Source: Chloroflexota bacterium (GTDB lineage: Bacteria > Chloroflexota > Chloroflexia > Chloroflexales > Roseiflexaceae). From it: a stretch of 39,537 bases of DNA. Every line of letters starts with the position of its first letter. Positions within the stretch are counted from its first letter, which is position 1. A program made the translations under genes and the position numbers. Where the stretch lies: the NCBI GenBank assembly GCA_003670675.1, contig QWQY01000004.1:1-39537 (forward strand). Reading direction: 5' to 3'. Below, one piece after another: positions 8,230 to 14,949 of the stretch. Under the pieces are notes generated by a model. It saw only the letters and a program-made list of their open reading frames with translations. It was not told the DNA's origin and ran no database searches.

Positions 8230-8241
8230 CGCTGCGGTCGA

Positions 8242-9414
8242 TTAGCTCTTCAGGCTGTGATACAAATCGTCGTGTTGTGCGACGATGCGATCCCACCCAA
8301 ATATCTCCATCAGTTCTCGCCCACCGCGACTCAGGTTGAACGCCAGTTCTGGATTGGTGCGCAGGTGCTCGATTGCTTCTGCCAGGGCTGTATCGCTGTC
8401 GGGCTCGACCAAGAGGGCATGTTTGCCACTGATCAAATCCGGCAAGGGATCTTGGCTCACATTGAGCTGTGCCTTGGTGGTAATGACCGGCACACCGTGT
8501 GCCAAACCGGTCAACAGGCTGCCGCGCCGGTACGAATACCCGTCGCTGAACGGCAACACCACCGCGTCGGCGGCAATCAGATACGCCGACACATCGGTCG
8601 GTTCGGCGTGCCCCGTGACAATCACCCGATCCTCGAGGCCGTAGTCGATGATGTTTTGGCGGACACGGCGTGCGTATGCCTGGTCTTCGTTCGATTCGCC
8701 CTCGCCGCCGATCAACGCCAGTCGCGTGCTGGCTGGTAGTGTGCGCATCGCCAACAGCAGTGTGTCGATGCCCTTGGTGTGCGTCAGCAAGCCAAAGTAC
8801 GCCAGCAGCATGTCGCCCCGCAACACACCGAACCGGCTCCGCCAGAGTTCGCGGTCGTAATTTTCGGGCGGGGATGGCGACACATTCGCCCCAATCGGGA
8901 TAAACACGGTGTTGGGGTTCCACATCCCCTTGGCATCATCCATCACGGTATGGAAATCGCCGGCGTTGGTCATCACCGCGCCGTCTGCGTCTTGGATGAT
9001 TTTTTTGGTGTACCACCTGCGCAAAAAACCTGCCTTGGGGAACAAGTACGGCGGCAACAAGTCGTGCGCCGTCGTGACGACCCGCATGCCTTGTTTGCGT
9101 TCGCGCGACAACATCCCCGGCAATCGGTTGATGGCCACCTTCATGTCATATGCGCCCGTTTGGTATTGAATGTGGACGATGTCGGGTTGGAGTTTGGCGA
9201 CCGTTTGGCGGATAACGGGGATACAGCTGTTGTCCCACTTTTCGATGCGCACCGGATAAATCCGCGCTGCATCGCGATATGCCTGCCCTTGTTTGCCCGT
9301 CATAATCGCGACCTCGTGGCCGCGCTGGCTCAACGCCGCACTCAGCCGGCGCGTGTAGTCACCGATGCCACCCGACATAGGCGGGTATTCGGCCGAAATC
9401 ATCAATATACGCAT
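8242..9414 (-). CDS. GT4-family glycosyltransferase
   Basis: A 390-aa GT-B glycosyltransferase of family GT4. The N-terminal domain opens MRILMISAEYPPMSGGIGDYTRRL, shown here only to mark the GGxGxY nucleotide-sugar loop. The C-terminal domain has YFGLLTHTKGIDTLL, LIGGEGE and a VLPFSDGYSYRRGSLLTGLAHG stretch in place of the classic EX7E element. No membrane segment is evident. GAGG lies 8 bases before the ATG at 9414; the frame is open upstream but without a better start. It lies 43 bases downstream of the prenyl synthase, and together they suggest synthesis of a glycosylated lipid or polyprenyl-linked sugar. That link is inference; donor and acceptor are unknown. Confidence 0.88.
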   Translation of the reverse strand: MRILMISAEYPPMSGGIGDYTRRLSAALSQRGHEVAIMTGKQGQAYRDAARIYPVRIEKWDNSCIPVIRQTVAKLQPDIVHIQYQTGAYDMKVAINRLPGMLSRERKQGMRVVTTAHDLLPPYLFPKAGFLRRWYTKKIIQDADGAVMTNAGDFHTVMDDAKGMWNPNTVFIPIGANVSPSPPENYDRELWRSRFGVLRGDMLLAYFGLLTHTKGIDTLLLAMRTLPASTRLALIGGEGESNEDQAYARRVRQNIIDYGLEDRVIVTGHAEPTDVSAYLIAADAVVLPFSDGYSYRRGSLLTGLAHGVPVITTKAQLNVSQDPLPDLISGKHALLVEPDSDTALAEAIEHLRTNPELAFNLSRGGRELMEIFGWDRIVAQHDDLYHSLKS

Positions 9415-9457
9415 CGCACATCCTCGCTTCAGTCCCGTGTAGCCTACGCCTGCGTCG

Positions 9458-10474
9458 TTAGACGCTCCGTCCCAACAGACTCGCCGCGAGCTCTTGGAGC
9501 TGCGTTTGTACCGCCCCATCGACCACCTGCACGCGCGCCAGTGCCGCACAAGCCGACACATAGTGGAGCTCAGCCAATTGCGCGGTATAGGCCTGTGCAG
9601 CCGAGGCATCAATTGCCTGCCGGGCTGCCGCCAACCCGGCATCGTCACCGGCCGGTGTTGCATACAATCGATGGATGGGACCGTCACTCGCCTCGCCAGC
9701 CAATGCATAGATGACGGGGAGGCTTTGTTTGCGCCGCAACAAATCTGCTGCGTCGGGTTTGCCGGTCACTGCAGGATCACCCCAAATACCCAAGATGTCG
9801 TCCTGCATTTGGAACGAAATCCCCAAGTGAAGCCCGAATTCGCCCAGTGCGAGCGCATCGGCATCCGACGCATTGGCGGCCAGCGCCCCCAGCTCGCAGC
9901 AGGCAGCCAGCAAGACCGCAGTCTTGCGGGTCACCATCGCCACGTATTCGTCTTCGGTGACCGTCTGCTTGCCCTCGAAGCTGATATCGAGATATTGACC
10001 CTCACAAATCGCGAGGATCGTACGGTCGAAGCGCGCCAGGATTTCGAGCACCTGCTCGGCACCAAGCCCGGTTTGGCGCAGTCGTTGGATGGCCATATGC
10101 GCCACCACAAACATCCCATCACCAGCATTGATCCCTTGGGCGAGACCCCATATGGTCCACAGCGTGGTCCTGCCACGGCGCAGATCACTATTGTCTTGGA
10201 TGTCATCGTGGATCAACGAAAAATCATGGATGAGCTGGATCCCCGCAGCCAACGGCAGCGCTTGTGCGTGCGTACCGCCCATCATGGCGCAACACATCAT
10301 CGTGATAATAGGCCGTAAGAGTTTGCCGGGATCGGCATACTCGACCTCGAGCGCCCGATTGCGCCAGCCGAGATGATACTCCTGCATCGCATAAAATTCT
10401 CGCACTGCTGCCGCGTGCGCCGGGTAGGCAGCCTGCATCTCGGTGCGGATCTGCGTACGGATATCGTGAGTCAT
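9458..10474 (-). CDS. Trans-isoprenyl diphosphate synthase, short-chain type
   Basis: Condenses isopentenyl diphosphate with an allylic diphosphate to make a C15-C20 (or longer) chain. The 338-aa protein has the first aspartate-rich motif DDIQD (90-94) followed by RRGRTT. The second is DDILGIWGD (225-233), where Gly replaces the third Asp, followed by the TGKP, DLLRRKQSLPV block seen in actinobacterial GGPP synthases. A Phe lies five residues before the first motif and there is no two-residue insertion in it, features associated with GGPP-type enzymes. AGGGAG precedes the ATG at 10474. It is the first gene of a two-gene unit with the GT4 enzyme, and a good promoter lies at 10530-10558. Chain length cannot be fixed from sequence alone. 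Confidence 0.9.
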   Translation of the reverse strand: MTHDIRTQIRTEMQAAYPAHAAAVREFYAMQEYHLGWRNRALEVEYADPGKLLRPIITMMCCAMMGGTHAQALPLAAGIQLIHDFSLIHDDIQDNSDLRRGRTTLWTIWGLAQGINAGDGMFVVAHMAIQRLRQTGLGAEQVLEILARFDRTILAICEGQYLDISFEGKQTVTEDEYVAMVTRKTAVLLAACCELGALAANASDADALALGEFGLHLGISFQMQDDILGIWGDPAVTGKPDAADLLRRKQSLPVIYALAGEASDGPIHRLYATPAGDDAGLAAARQAIDASAAQAYTAQLAELHYVSACAALARVQVVDGAVQTQLQELAASLLGRSV

Positions 10475-10529
10475 ACGGCACTCCCTGTACGTCCATTCGA
10501 GCGACGCTGGTATCTGTGTGATTGTGTCT

Positions 10530-10558
10530 ATTATCACCGATGTACGCCGCTCTCACAA
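10530..10558 (-). promoter_or_regulatory. Promoter of the prenyl synthase-glycosyltransferase unit
   Basis: On the minus strand, TTGTGA (10553-10558) and GATAAT (10530-10535) are separated by 17 bp; the -10 matches five of six consensus bases. It lies 56 bases upstream of the start at 10474. The divergent BlaI-type gene starts about 200 bp away. Confidence 0.6.
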
Positions 10559-10696
10559 CTCGACTCGCAGCAGGGCGTACGCACGAACAACATGCATGTA
10601 TCGGTCCAACGCAGCCGTCAGAACGCACGCCAAAACAGCTATCAGGAAAAGATGAAATTCTTCTCATCCTTGTAATTAGGTTGTCATCCACTCACG

Positions 10697-10727
10697 TTGT
10701 AGAGTATGTGCCTGGGTAGTACACTAC
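10697..10727 (+). promoter_or_regulatory. Promoter of the BlaI-type gene with an overlapping dyad
   Basis: TTGTAG (10697-10702) and TACACT (10720-10725) are 17 bp apart. An inverted repeat GTAGT-AC-ACTAC (10716-10727) covers the -10. BlaI/MecI proteins bind dyads containing TACA/TGTA or GTAGT/ACTAC-like half-sites, so this is a plausible autoregulatory operator. A second TAGTAC lies at 10731-10736. Confidence 0.5.
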
Positions 10728-10762
10728 TGCTAGTACGATAGATTGTCCTAAGAGGAGCTTAT

Positions 10763-11182
10763 ATGGCGCCGAACCTCAGATTCCGCTTTAGTCCGGCCAA
10801 AGACGGCTTGGTTAAAGTACTCGGGCCACTCGAAACAGACATCATGCAGGTTATCTGGCATGACGATTGTGGCACAGTCAAAAAGGTCCATCGCGCCCTC
10901 GCACAAAATCGCGATATTGCATATACCACCGTCATGACGACGATGAGCCGCCTCGCCGAAAAGGGCGTCCTCAAGCGCCAACGCGACGGCCTCGCCTATA
11001 CATACACCCCGACGCTGACCGAAGACGATTTCGTCACCATGGTCGTCCAACAGGTCCTCGATGGGTTGTTGACCGACTACAGCGAGACTGCAGTTGATTA
11101 CATGATCGACTTCTTGGTCCGCAACAACCCCAACGAACTCGAACGCCTGCGCGGTGTCATCAGCAAAACCGCAGTCGCCTAA
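10763..11182 (+). CDS. BlaI/MecI/CopY-family winged-helix repressor
   Basis: A 139-aa DNA-binding repressor. The N-terminal winged helix spans about 14-85. It has LGPLETDIMQVIW, the recognition-helix region IAYTTVMTTMSRLAEKGVLKRQRDG and an aromatic wing (AYTYTPT), all standard for the Pfam Penicillinase_R family. The C-terminal 50 residues (FVTMVVQQVLDGLL onwards) form the dimerisation helices where BlaI is cut after BlaR1 signalling. An AGAGGAG site precedes the ATG. No BlaR1-type metalloprotease, beta-lactamase or copper gene is adjacent, so the trigger is unknown. Targets may be its own promoter and the divergent prenyl synthase gene. A bidirectional terminator follows immediately. Confidence 0.92.
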   Translation: MAPNLRFRFSPAKDGLVKVLGPLETDIMQVIWHDDCGTVKKVHRALAQNRDIAYTTVMTTMSRLAEKGVLKRQRDGLAYTYTPTLTEDDFVTMVVQQVLDGLLTDYSETAVDYMIDFLVRNNPNELERLRGVISKTAVA

Positions 11183-11189
11183 AAAACCA

Positions 11190-11217
11190 ACCCCACTCGG
11201 GCAAGCCCGAGTGGGGT
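11190..11217. terminator. Bidirectional terminator between blaI-type gene and rimO
   Basis: A 13-bp stem (11190-11202 with 11205-11217) with an AA loop is followed by ATTTTTG on the + strand and by TGGTTTTTT on the minus strand. It serves the two convergent genes ending at 11182 and 11238. Confidence 0.9.
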
Positions 11218-11237
11218 ATTTTTGTGCCTTTTTTCGA

Positions 11238-12617
11238 CTAGACCACCGTACCCCACAAATCATACTCGGTGGTCGTGGTGATTTTGACGGTACGGATCGT
11301 CCCCACATCACCCTTGCCCCATGCAAAGACCTGGCCATCGACCTCGGGCGCATCGCGGAACGACCGACCGACCAACAATGGTCGTCCTTGATCATCCGAC
11401 CCGGTGCCTTCGATGAGCATATCGACGGTTTTGCCGCGCCATGCCTGTTGCCGTTGGGTCGATATCTCTTGCTGGAGCTGCATCACTTTGTGCCAGCGGC
11501 GCTCGATCTGCTTCTGCGGCACCTTGGCCTCCAGCGTCGTGGCGTGCGTCCCTGGCTCGTCGCTATAGCGGAACACACCGACGCGGTCGAGCGTCATTTC
11601 GCTCAAAAATTCGGTCAGACTGCGGAACTCGTCCTTTGTCTCGCCGGGGAACCCGACGATGAAGGTCGATCGAATCGCAATCTCGGGCATGGCATCGCGC
11701 AAATCGCGGATGATCCCCTTGGTCCGCTCGATATCGGGTGGGCGACGCATCCGCCGCAATGTGGCTGGGTCTGCGTGCTGTAACGGCATATCGAGGTATT
11801 TGACGATTTGTGGGTGCGCCTTCATCACCGCGATGAGGCGTGCCGTGATCCCGTGTGGGTAGGCATACATCAAGCGGATCCACCGTCCTTCGGGGACGAC
11901 GGTGCACAACTGCTCGAGCAGCTCGGCCAACCCGTCCTTCATCCCCAAATCGCGGCCGTAGTCCGTCAAGTGCTGCGCCACCAAGATAATCTCTTGGACG
12001 CCGCGTTCCATCAACTGCTTGGCCTCGGCCAAAATCGCCTCGGGCTTCTTGGAGCGCATATCGCCTTTGAACGACGGAATCGTGCAGAAGGCACAGCGCA
12101 GATTGCAGCCGTCCGAAATTTTGAGGTAGGCCGATGGTCCGGTCACACTGCGCTGGATCTGCGATGTGCGCCAGTCGGCGTATTCGCCAGGTACTTTGAG
12201 GTCGATCGCAGTCGGATCGACCGGCTTGAGGTCAATCAGATTGCCGACGGCAAACATGTTCTTGGCGGGTGCTGCCTTGGGTTGCTCGCCGATGACCTCA
12301 CCAATGCGCATCCACTCGCGCGTACCCAAGATGGCATCGACGCCAGCAACGGCCTTCACCAAGTCGCCGTGGCTTTCGGCCATACAACCGGCGGCGATAA
12401 GCTTCTGCCCGGCGTGCTTTTTGGCACCCATTTCGTGCAGGACGGCAATGGTCTCGTCGCGGGCCGACGCAATAAAGCTACAGGTATTGACGATGACCAC
12501 ATCGGCCTGCTCGGATTCGGCGACGGTCGTGTGCCCCTGTGCCTGTAGGATCCCCGTCATCCCCTCGCTGTCGACGGAATTCTTGGGGCAGCCGAGGGTA
12601 ATCAGATGTATCTTCAT
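11238..12617 (-). CDS. rimO: Ribosomal protein uS12 methylthiotransferase RimO
   Basis: A radical-SAM enzyme that adds a methylthio group to an aspartate of ribosomal protein S12. The 459-aa protein has the three domains in order. The N-terminal UPF0004 domain holds cluster cysteines C10 (TLGCPKNSVDSE), C46 (VNTCSFI) and C78 (AAGCMAE). The radical-SAM core has CNLRCAFC (C171, C175, C178). The C-terminal TRAM domain is at about 395-459. LGCPKN with SVDSE is characteristic of RimO rather than the tRNA enzyme MiaB. AGGAACC precedes the ATG. It is the last gene of the minus-strand rodZ-yajQ-rimO unit, 36 bases after yajQ. Confidence 0.95.
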   Translation of the reverse strand: MKIHLITLGCPKNSVDSEGMTGILQAQGHTTVAESEQADVVIVNTCSFIASARDETIAVLHEMGAKKHAGQKLIAAGCMAESHGDLVKAVAGVDAILGTREWMRIGEVIGEQPKAAPAKNMFAVGNLIDLKPVDPTAIDLKVPGEYADWRTSQIQRSVTGPSAYLKISDGCNLRCAFCTIPSFKGDMRSKKPEAILAEAKQLMERGVQEIILVAQHLTDYGRDLGMKDGLAELLEQLCTVVPEGRWIRLMYAYPHGITARLIAVMKAHPQIVKYLDMPLQHADPATLRRMRRPPDIERTKGIIRDLRDAMPEIAIRSTFIVGFPGETKDEFRSLTEFLSEMTLDRVGVFRYSDEPGTHATTLEAKVPQKQIERRWHKVMQLQQEISTQRQQAWRGKTVDMLIEGTGSDDQGRPLLVGRSFRDAPEVDGQVFAWGKGDVGTIRTVKITTTTEYDLWGTVV

Positions 12618-12653
12618 GAGTGGTTCCTACTAGCGCGCATCAGTACGTGCACA

Positions 12654-13151
12654 TCACCGGTAATTATTGAACTGCAATGCAACGGGGAACTCGTCGGATG
12701 CCTCGCGGAGCGCGCTGATGACCAGCTGCAAATCGTCACGGCTCTTGCTGCCGACCCGAATCGACTCGCCCTGGATGCGGCCCTGCACTTTGGGGAACTT
12801 GTCCTTCAAAAAGCGCTGGATTTTTTTGGCGACGTCGTCGGCCAAGCCCTTTTGCAGGGTGATGACCTGTTTGACCCGACCACCGGCGACATCCTGGACG
12901 TCGTTCATCTTGAAGACCTTGATCGACAAATTACGCCGCAATGCTTTGCTCAGCAAAATATCGCGGATTGCCGTCATGTGCATCTCGGTTTCGGTGGTGA
13001 TGATGAGTTCCTTCTCGGACAACTCGATATCGGTTTTGGTGTCCTTGAGGTCATATCGGGTCTGGACTTCGCGCTTGGTCTGGTCGACTGCATTGACCAT
13101 TTCTTGGGCGTCGTACTCTGACACAATGTCGAAACTGCTTTCGGCTGGCAT
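12654..13151 (-). CDS. yajQ: YajQ-family nucleotide-binding protein
   Basis: The 165-aa length is typical of the YajQ family (UPF0234), members of which bind nucleotides and, in Xanthomonas, cyclic di-GMP. It begins MPAESSFDIVSEYD and has EMVNAVDQTKREV, RYDLKDTKTDIEL, MNDVQDVAGGRVKQVI and KVQGRIQGESIRVGSKSRDDLQ, the last being the family's most conserved part. No membrane segment is seen. GAAGGAG precedes the ATG. It sits between rodZ and rimO. Whether this protein senses cyclic di-GMP is not shown by sequence. Confidence 0.93.
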   Translation of the reverse strand: MPAESSFDIVSEYDAQEMVNAVDQTKREVQTRYDLKDTKTDIELSEKELIITTETEMHMTAIRDILLSKALRRNLSIKVFKMNDVQDVAGGRVKQVITLQKGLADDVAKKIQRFLKDKFPKVQGRIQGESIRVGSKSRDDLQLVISALREASDEFPVALQFNNYR

Positions 13152-13235
13152 TTGCTGCTCCTTCTACACACCAACGCGGGGAACGTGCGTCCCCGCGTAC
13201 TCCACCTATTCACTCATGGACAATGACGCGTCACC

Positions 13236-14042
13236 TTAGGGTGGTGGCCAACTGAACGACACAACGTCGCCGGGTGTGTTGCTCAGGCGTTGTTCGACGC
13301 CATTGATGTCGACCGTGACCACATATGCGTTACCGGCGCGGATCCATACGTTCCGTTGTGCCGTGTAGCGCAACGATTCGCCGGGTTTGAGAACTTTCTG
13401 GAAGACGGATTTGTTGTCGATTTTGACATTCAACCACGAACCGGGGTTTTTGCCGGCGTCGATTTTGATGACCATCACAATCGGTGCTTCGGGCGTGGCA
13501 GTTGCCGCAGCAGCCGCATCGGGCGTCGCGGTGGCAGCGCCAGGATTGCTGGGCACGGCTGTGGGCTGCGCAGGAGCCGCCGTCGGTTCGGGCATCGCCG
13601 TCGGTGCAACCACCGCAATGGTCGGCGTCGCCTCGGTGCTGACGGACTCGATGGGCGAACCCAAATTCATGAACTCGGTGACGCGCAGAATGAGCCAGAT
13701 AAAGCCCACAATACACAGCATCACAAAGAACATCCCAAAAAAGTTGGGGAGCATGGCGCCACGTATGCGCGGGGCAACCACTGCCGGCCGGATGACGATT
13801 GGTTCGGTCCGTCCGCGTTCGTATCGATAGAGTTGGATGAGTTCTTCGACGGGGATTTTGAGGTAGAGTGCGTAATTCCGAATAAACCCACGCGCATAGA
13901 CATCGCCCGGAAGGTATTTGTAATCACCTTCTTCGAGCGCTACCAAATAGCGTTGCAGGATGCGTGTTTCAGCGGCAGCCTGCGCCAAACTAATCCCTTG
14001 GGATTCGCGCGACGCACGGAGCCGATCGCCTAGCTCACTCAT
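13236..14042 (-). CDS. rodZ: RodZ-like protein: helix-turn-helix, one TM helix, extracytoplasmic DUF4115
   Basis: A 268-aa bitopic membrane protein of the type that links MreB to the cell-wall elongation machinery. The N-terminal Xre/HTH_25 domain (about 1-75) has LRASRESQGISLAQAAAETRI-type helices and YLPGDVYARGFIRNYA. A single transmembrane helix lies at about 101-120. A Pro/Thr/Ala-rich linker at about 131-187 carries many ATP, ATA and PTA repeats. DUF4115 (about 188-268) has the GSWLNVKID and LKPGESLRYTAQ strands. No MreB is in the window. The helix-turn-helix may have lost or kept DNA binding; that cannot be seen. It is the first gene of the unit with yajQ and rimO, and a near-consensus promoter lies upstream. 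Confidence 0.87.
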   Translation of the reverse strand: MSELGDRLRASRESQGISLAQAAAETRILQRYLVALEEGDYKYLPGDVYARGFIRNYALYLKIPVEELIQLYRYERGRTEPIVIRPAVVAPRIRGAMLPNFFGMFFVMLCIVGFIWLILRVTEFMNLGSPIESVSTEATPTIAVVAPTAMPEPTAAPAQPTAVPSNPGAATATPDAAAAATATPEAPIVMVIKIDAGKNPGSWLNVKIDNKSVFQKVLKPGESLRYTAQRNVWIRAGNAYVVTVDINGVEQRLSNTPGDVVSFSWPPP

Positions 14043-14101
14043 AGCGGTTCACTTCCTCAAACAAACGGTGTACCGCATGCAGTGCATGTGTATACAATAT
14101 C

Positions 14102-14131
14102 ATTATATGCTAGTCTCTCATTTTTTGCCAA
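14102..14131 (-). promoter_or_regulatory. Promoter of rodZ-yajQ-rimO
   Basis: On the minus strand, TTGGCA (14126-14131, five of six) and a perfect TATAAT (14102-14107) are separated by 18 bp. It lies about 60 bases upstream of the rodZ start at 14042. This is one of the best sigma-70-type promoters in the window. Confidence 0.72.
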
Positions 14132-14263
14132 TAGAAACAAGATGTGCATCACCGAAAAAGGCAATTACCCCTGATTCCTCCCGAATCACGCTCTTTGGCC
14201 GCACTTCATCGTCAAAATGACCGGCTTTTTAACGAGAAAAAGCATCGCGCTGTTATTTTTTGG

Positions 14264-14287
14264 CGGTTTTTTTCAACAAAAAAACCG
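14264..14287. repeat. Perfect A/T-rich hairpin
   Basis: CGGTTTTTTT and AAAAAAACCG form a 10-bp stem with loop CAAC. The T run is inside the stem rather than after it, so it is not a standard terminator in either direction. It lies about 70 bases downstream of dcd and may still shape the 3' end of that transcript. Confidence 0.6.
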
Positions 14288-14357
14288 ACTGCCCGTGGTG
14301 CCCCGTTGCGCAGGACTCCACCGGCAGACAGTATGCGTACCCAAAAAGACGAACCTG

Positions 14358-14927
14358 TTATTTGAGACCCTCGACGCGCGGCAACACAATGCCGCGTTGG
14401 CCCATGTACTTGCCCGATTTGTCTTTGTAGGATGTCTCGGCTACTTCGTCACCCTGGAAGAACAGGCATTGTGCGATGCCCTCGTTGGCATAGATTTTGG
14501 CGGGCAATGGGGTCGAATTGCTGATTTCGATGGTCCACTGGCCCTCCCAACCCGGCTCGCCAGGCGTCACGTTCACAATAATGCCCGCCCGCGCGTAGGT
14601 CGATTTGCCGATGACCAACACCAATACGTCGGATGGCAGTCGGAAGTACTCAAGCGAATGGCACAGTGCATAACTGTTGGGTGGGATGATGCAGACATCG
14701 CCCTTGAAGTGTTGAAAAATCCGCTCATCGATGTTTTTGGGGTCGACCACGGTGTTATACGGGCTGGTCGAGAAAATTTTGAATTCGTCCGATACGCGCA
14801 TGTCATACCCGTATGACGATAACCCATACGAAATCACGCCGCCGCGTTGTTGTTTGCCGACAAACGGCTCGATCATGGCATGTTCTTCGGCCATTTTGCG
14901 GATCCAACGGTCGGATTTAATCGTCAT
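14358..14927 (-). CDS. dcd: dCTP deaminase
   Basis: Deaminates dCTP to dUTP for thymidylate synthesis. The 189-aa protein matches the bacterial Dcd family well: [13 protein letters not shown] near 33-45, the active-site [23 protein letters not shown] region near 107-129, [13 protein letters not shown] and the C-terminal [19 protein letters not shown] lid. The sequence is of the proteobacterial monofunctional style, so dUTP is probably released and cut by a separate dUTPase, not seen here. AGGGAG precedes the ATG. It follows the metal ATPase after 22 bases on the same strand; the pairing looks incidental. Confidence 0.95.
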   Translation of the reverse strand: MTIKSDRWIRKMAEEHAMIEPFVGKQQRGGVISYGLSSYGYDMRVSDEFKIFSTSPYNTVVDPKNIDERIFQHFKGDVCIIPPNSYALCHSLEYFRLPSDVLVLVIGKSTYARAGIIVNVTPGEPGWEGQWTIEISNSTPLPAKIYANEGIAQCLFFQGDEVAETSYKDKSGKYMGQRGIVLPRVEGLK

Positions 14928-14949
14928 CGTCCTGCTCCCTCATCACAAC

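Larger units (their letters stand above)
14043..14357. other. Intergenic region between rodZ and dcd
   Basis: 315 bases without a credible gene. It is richer in A+T than its neighbours. It holds the rodZ promoter (14102-14131) and a perfect 10-bp A/T-rich hairpin (14264-14273 with 14278-14287, loop CAAC). No clear terminator for dcd is found: the minus strand lacks a T tract after a hairpin. Confidence 0.6.
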
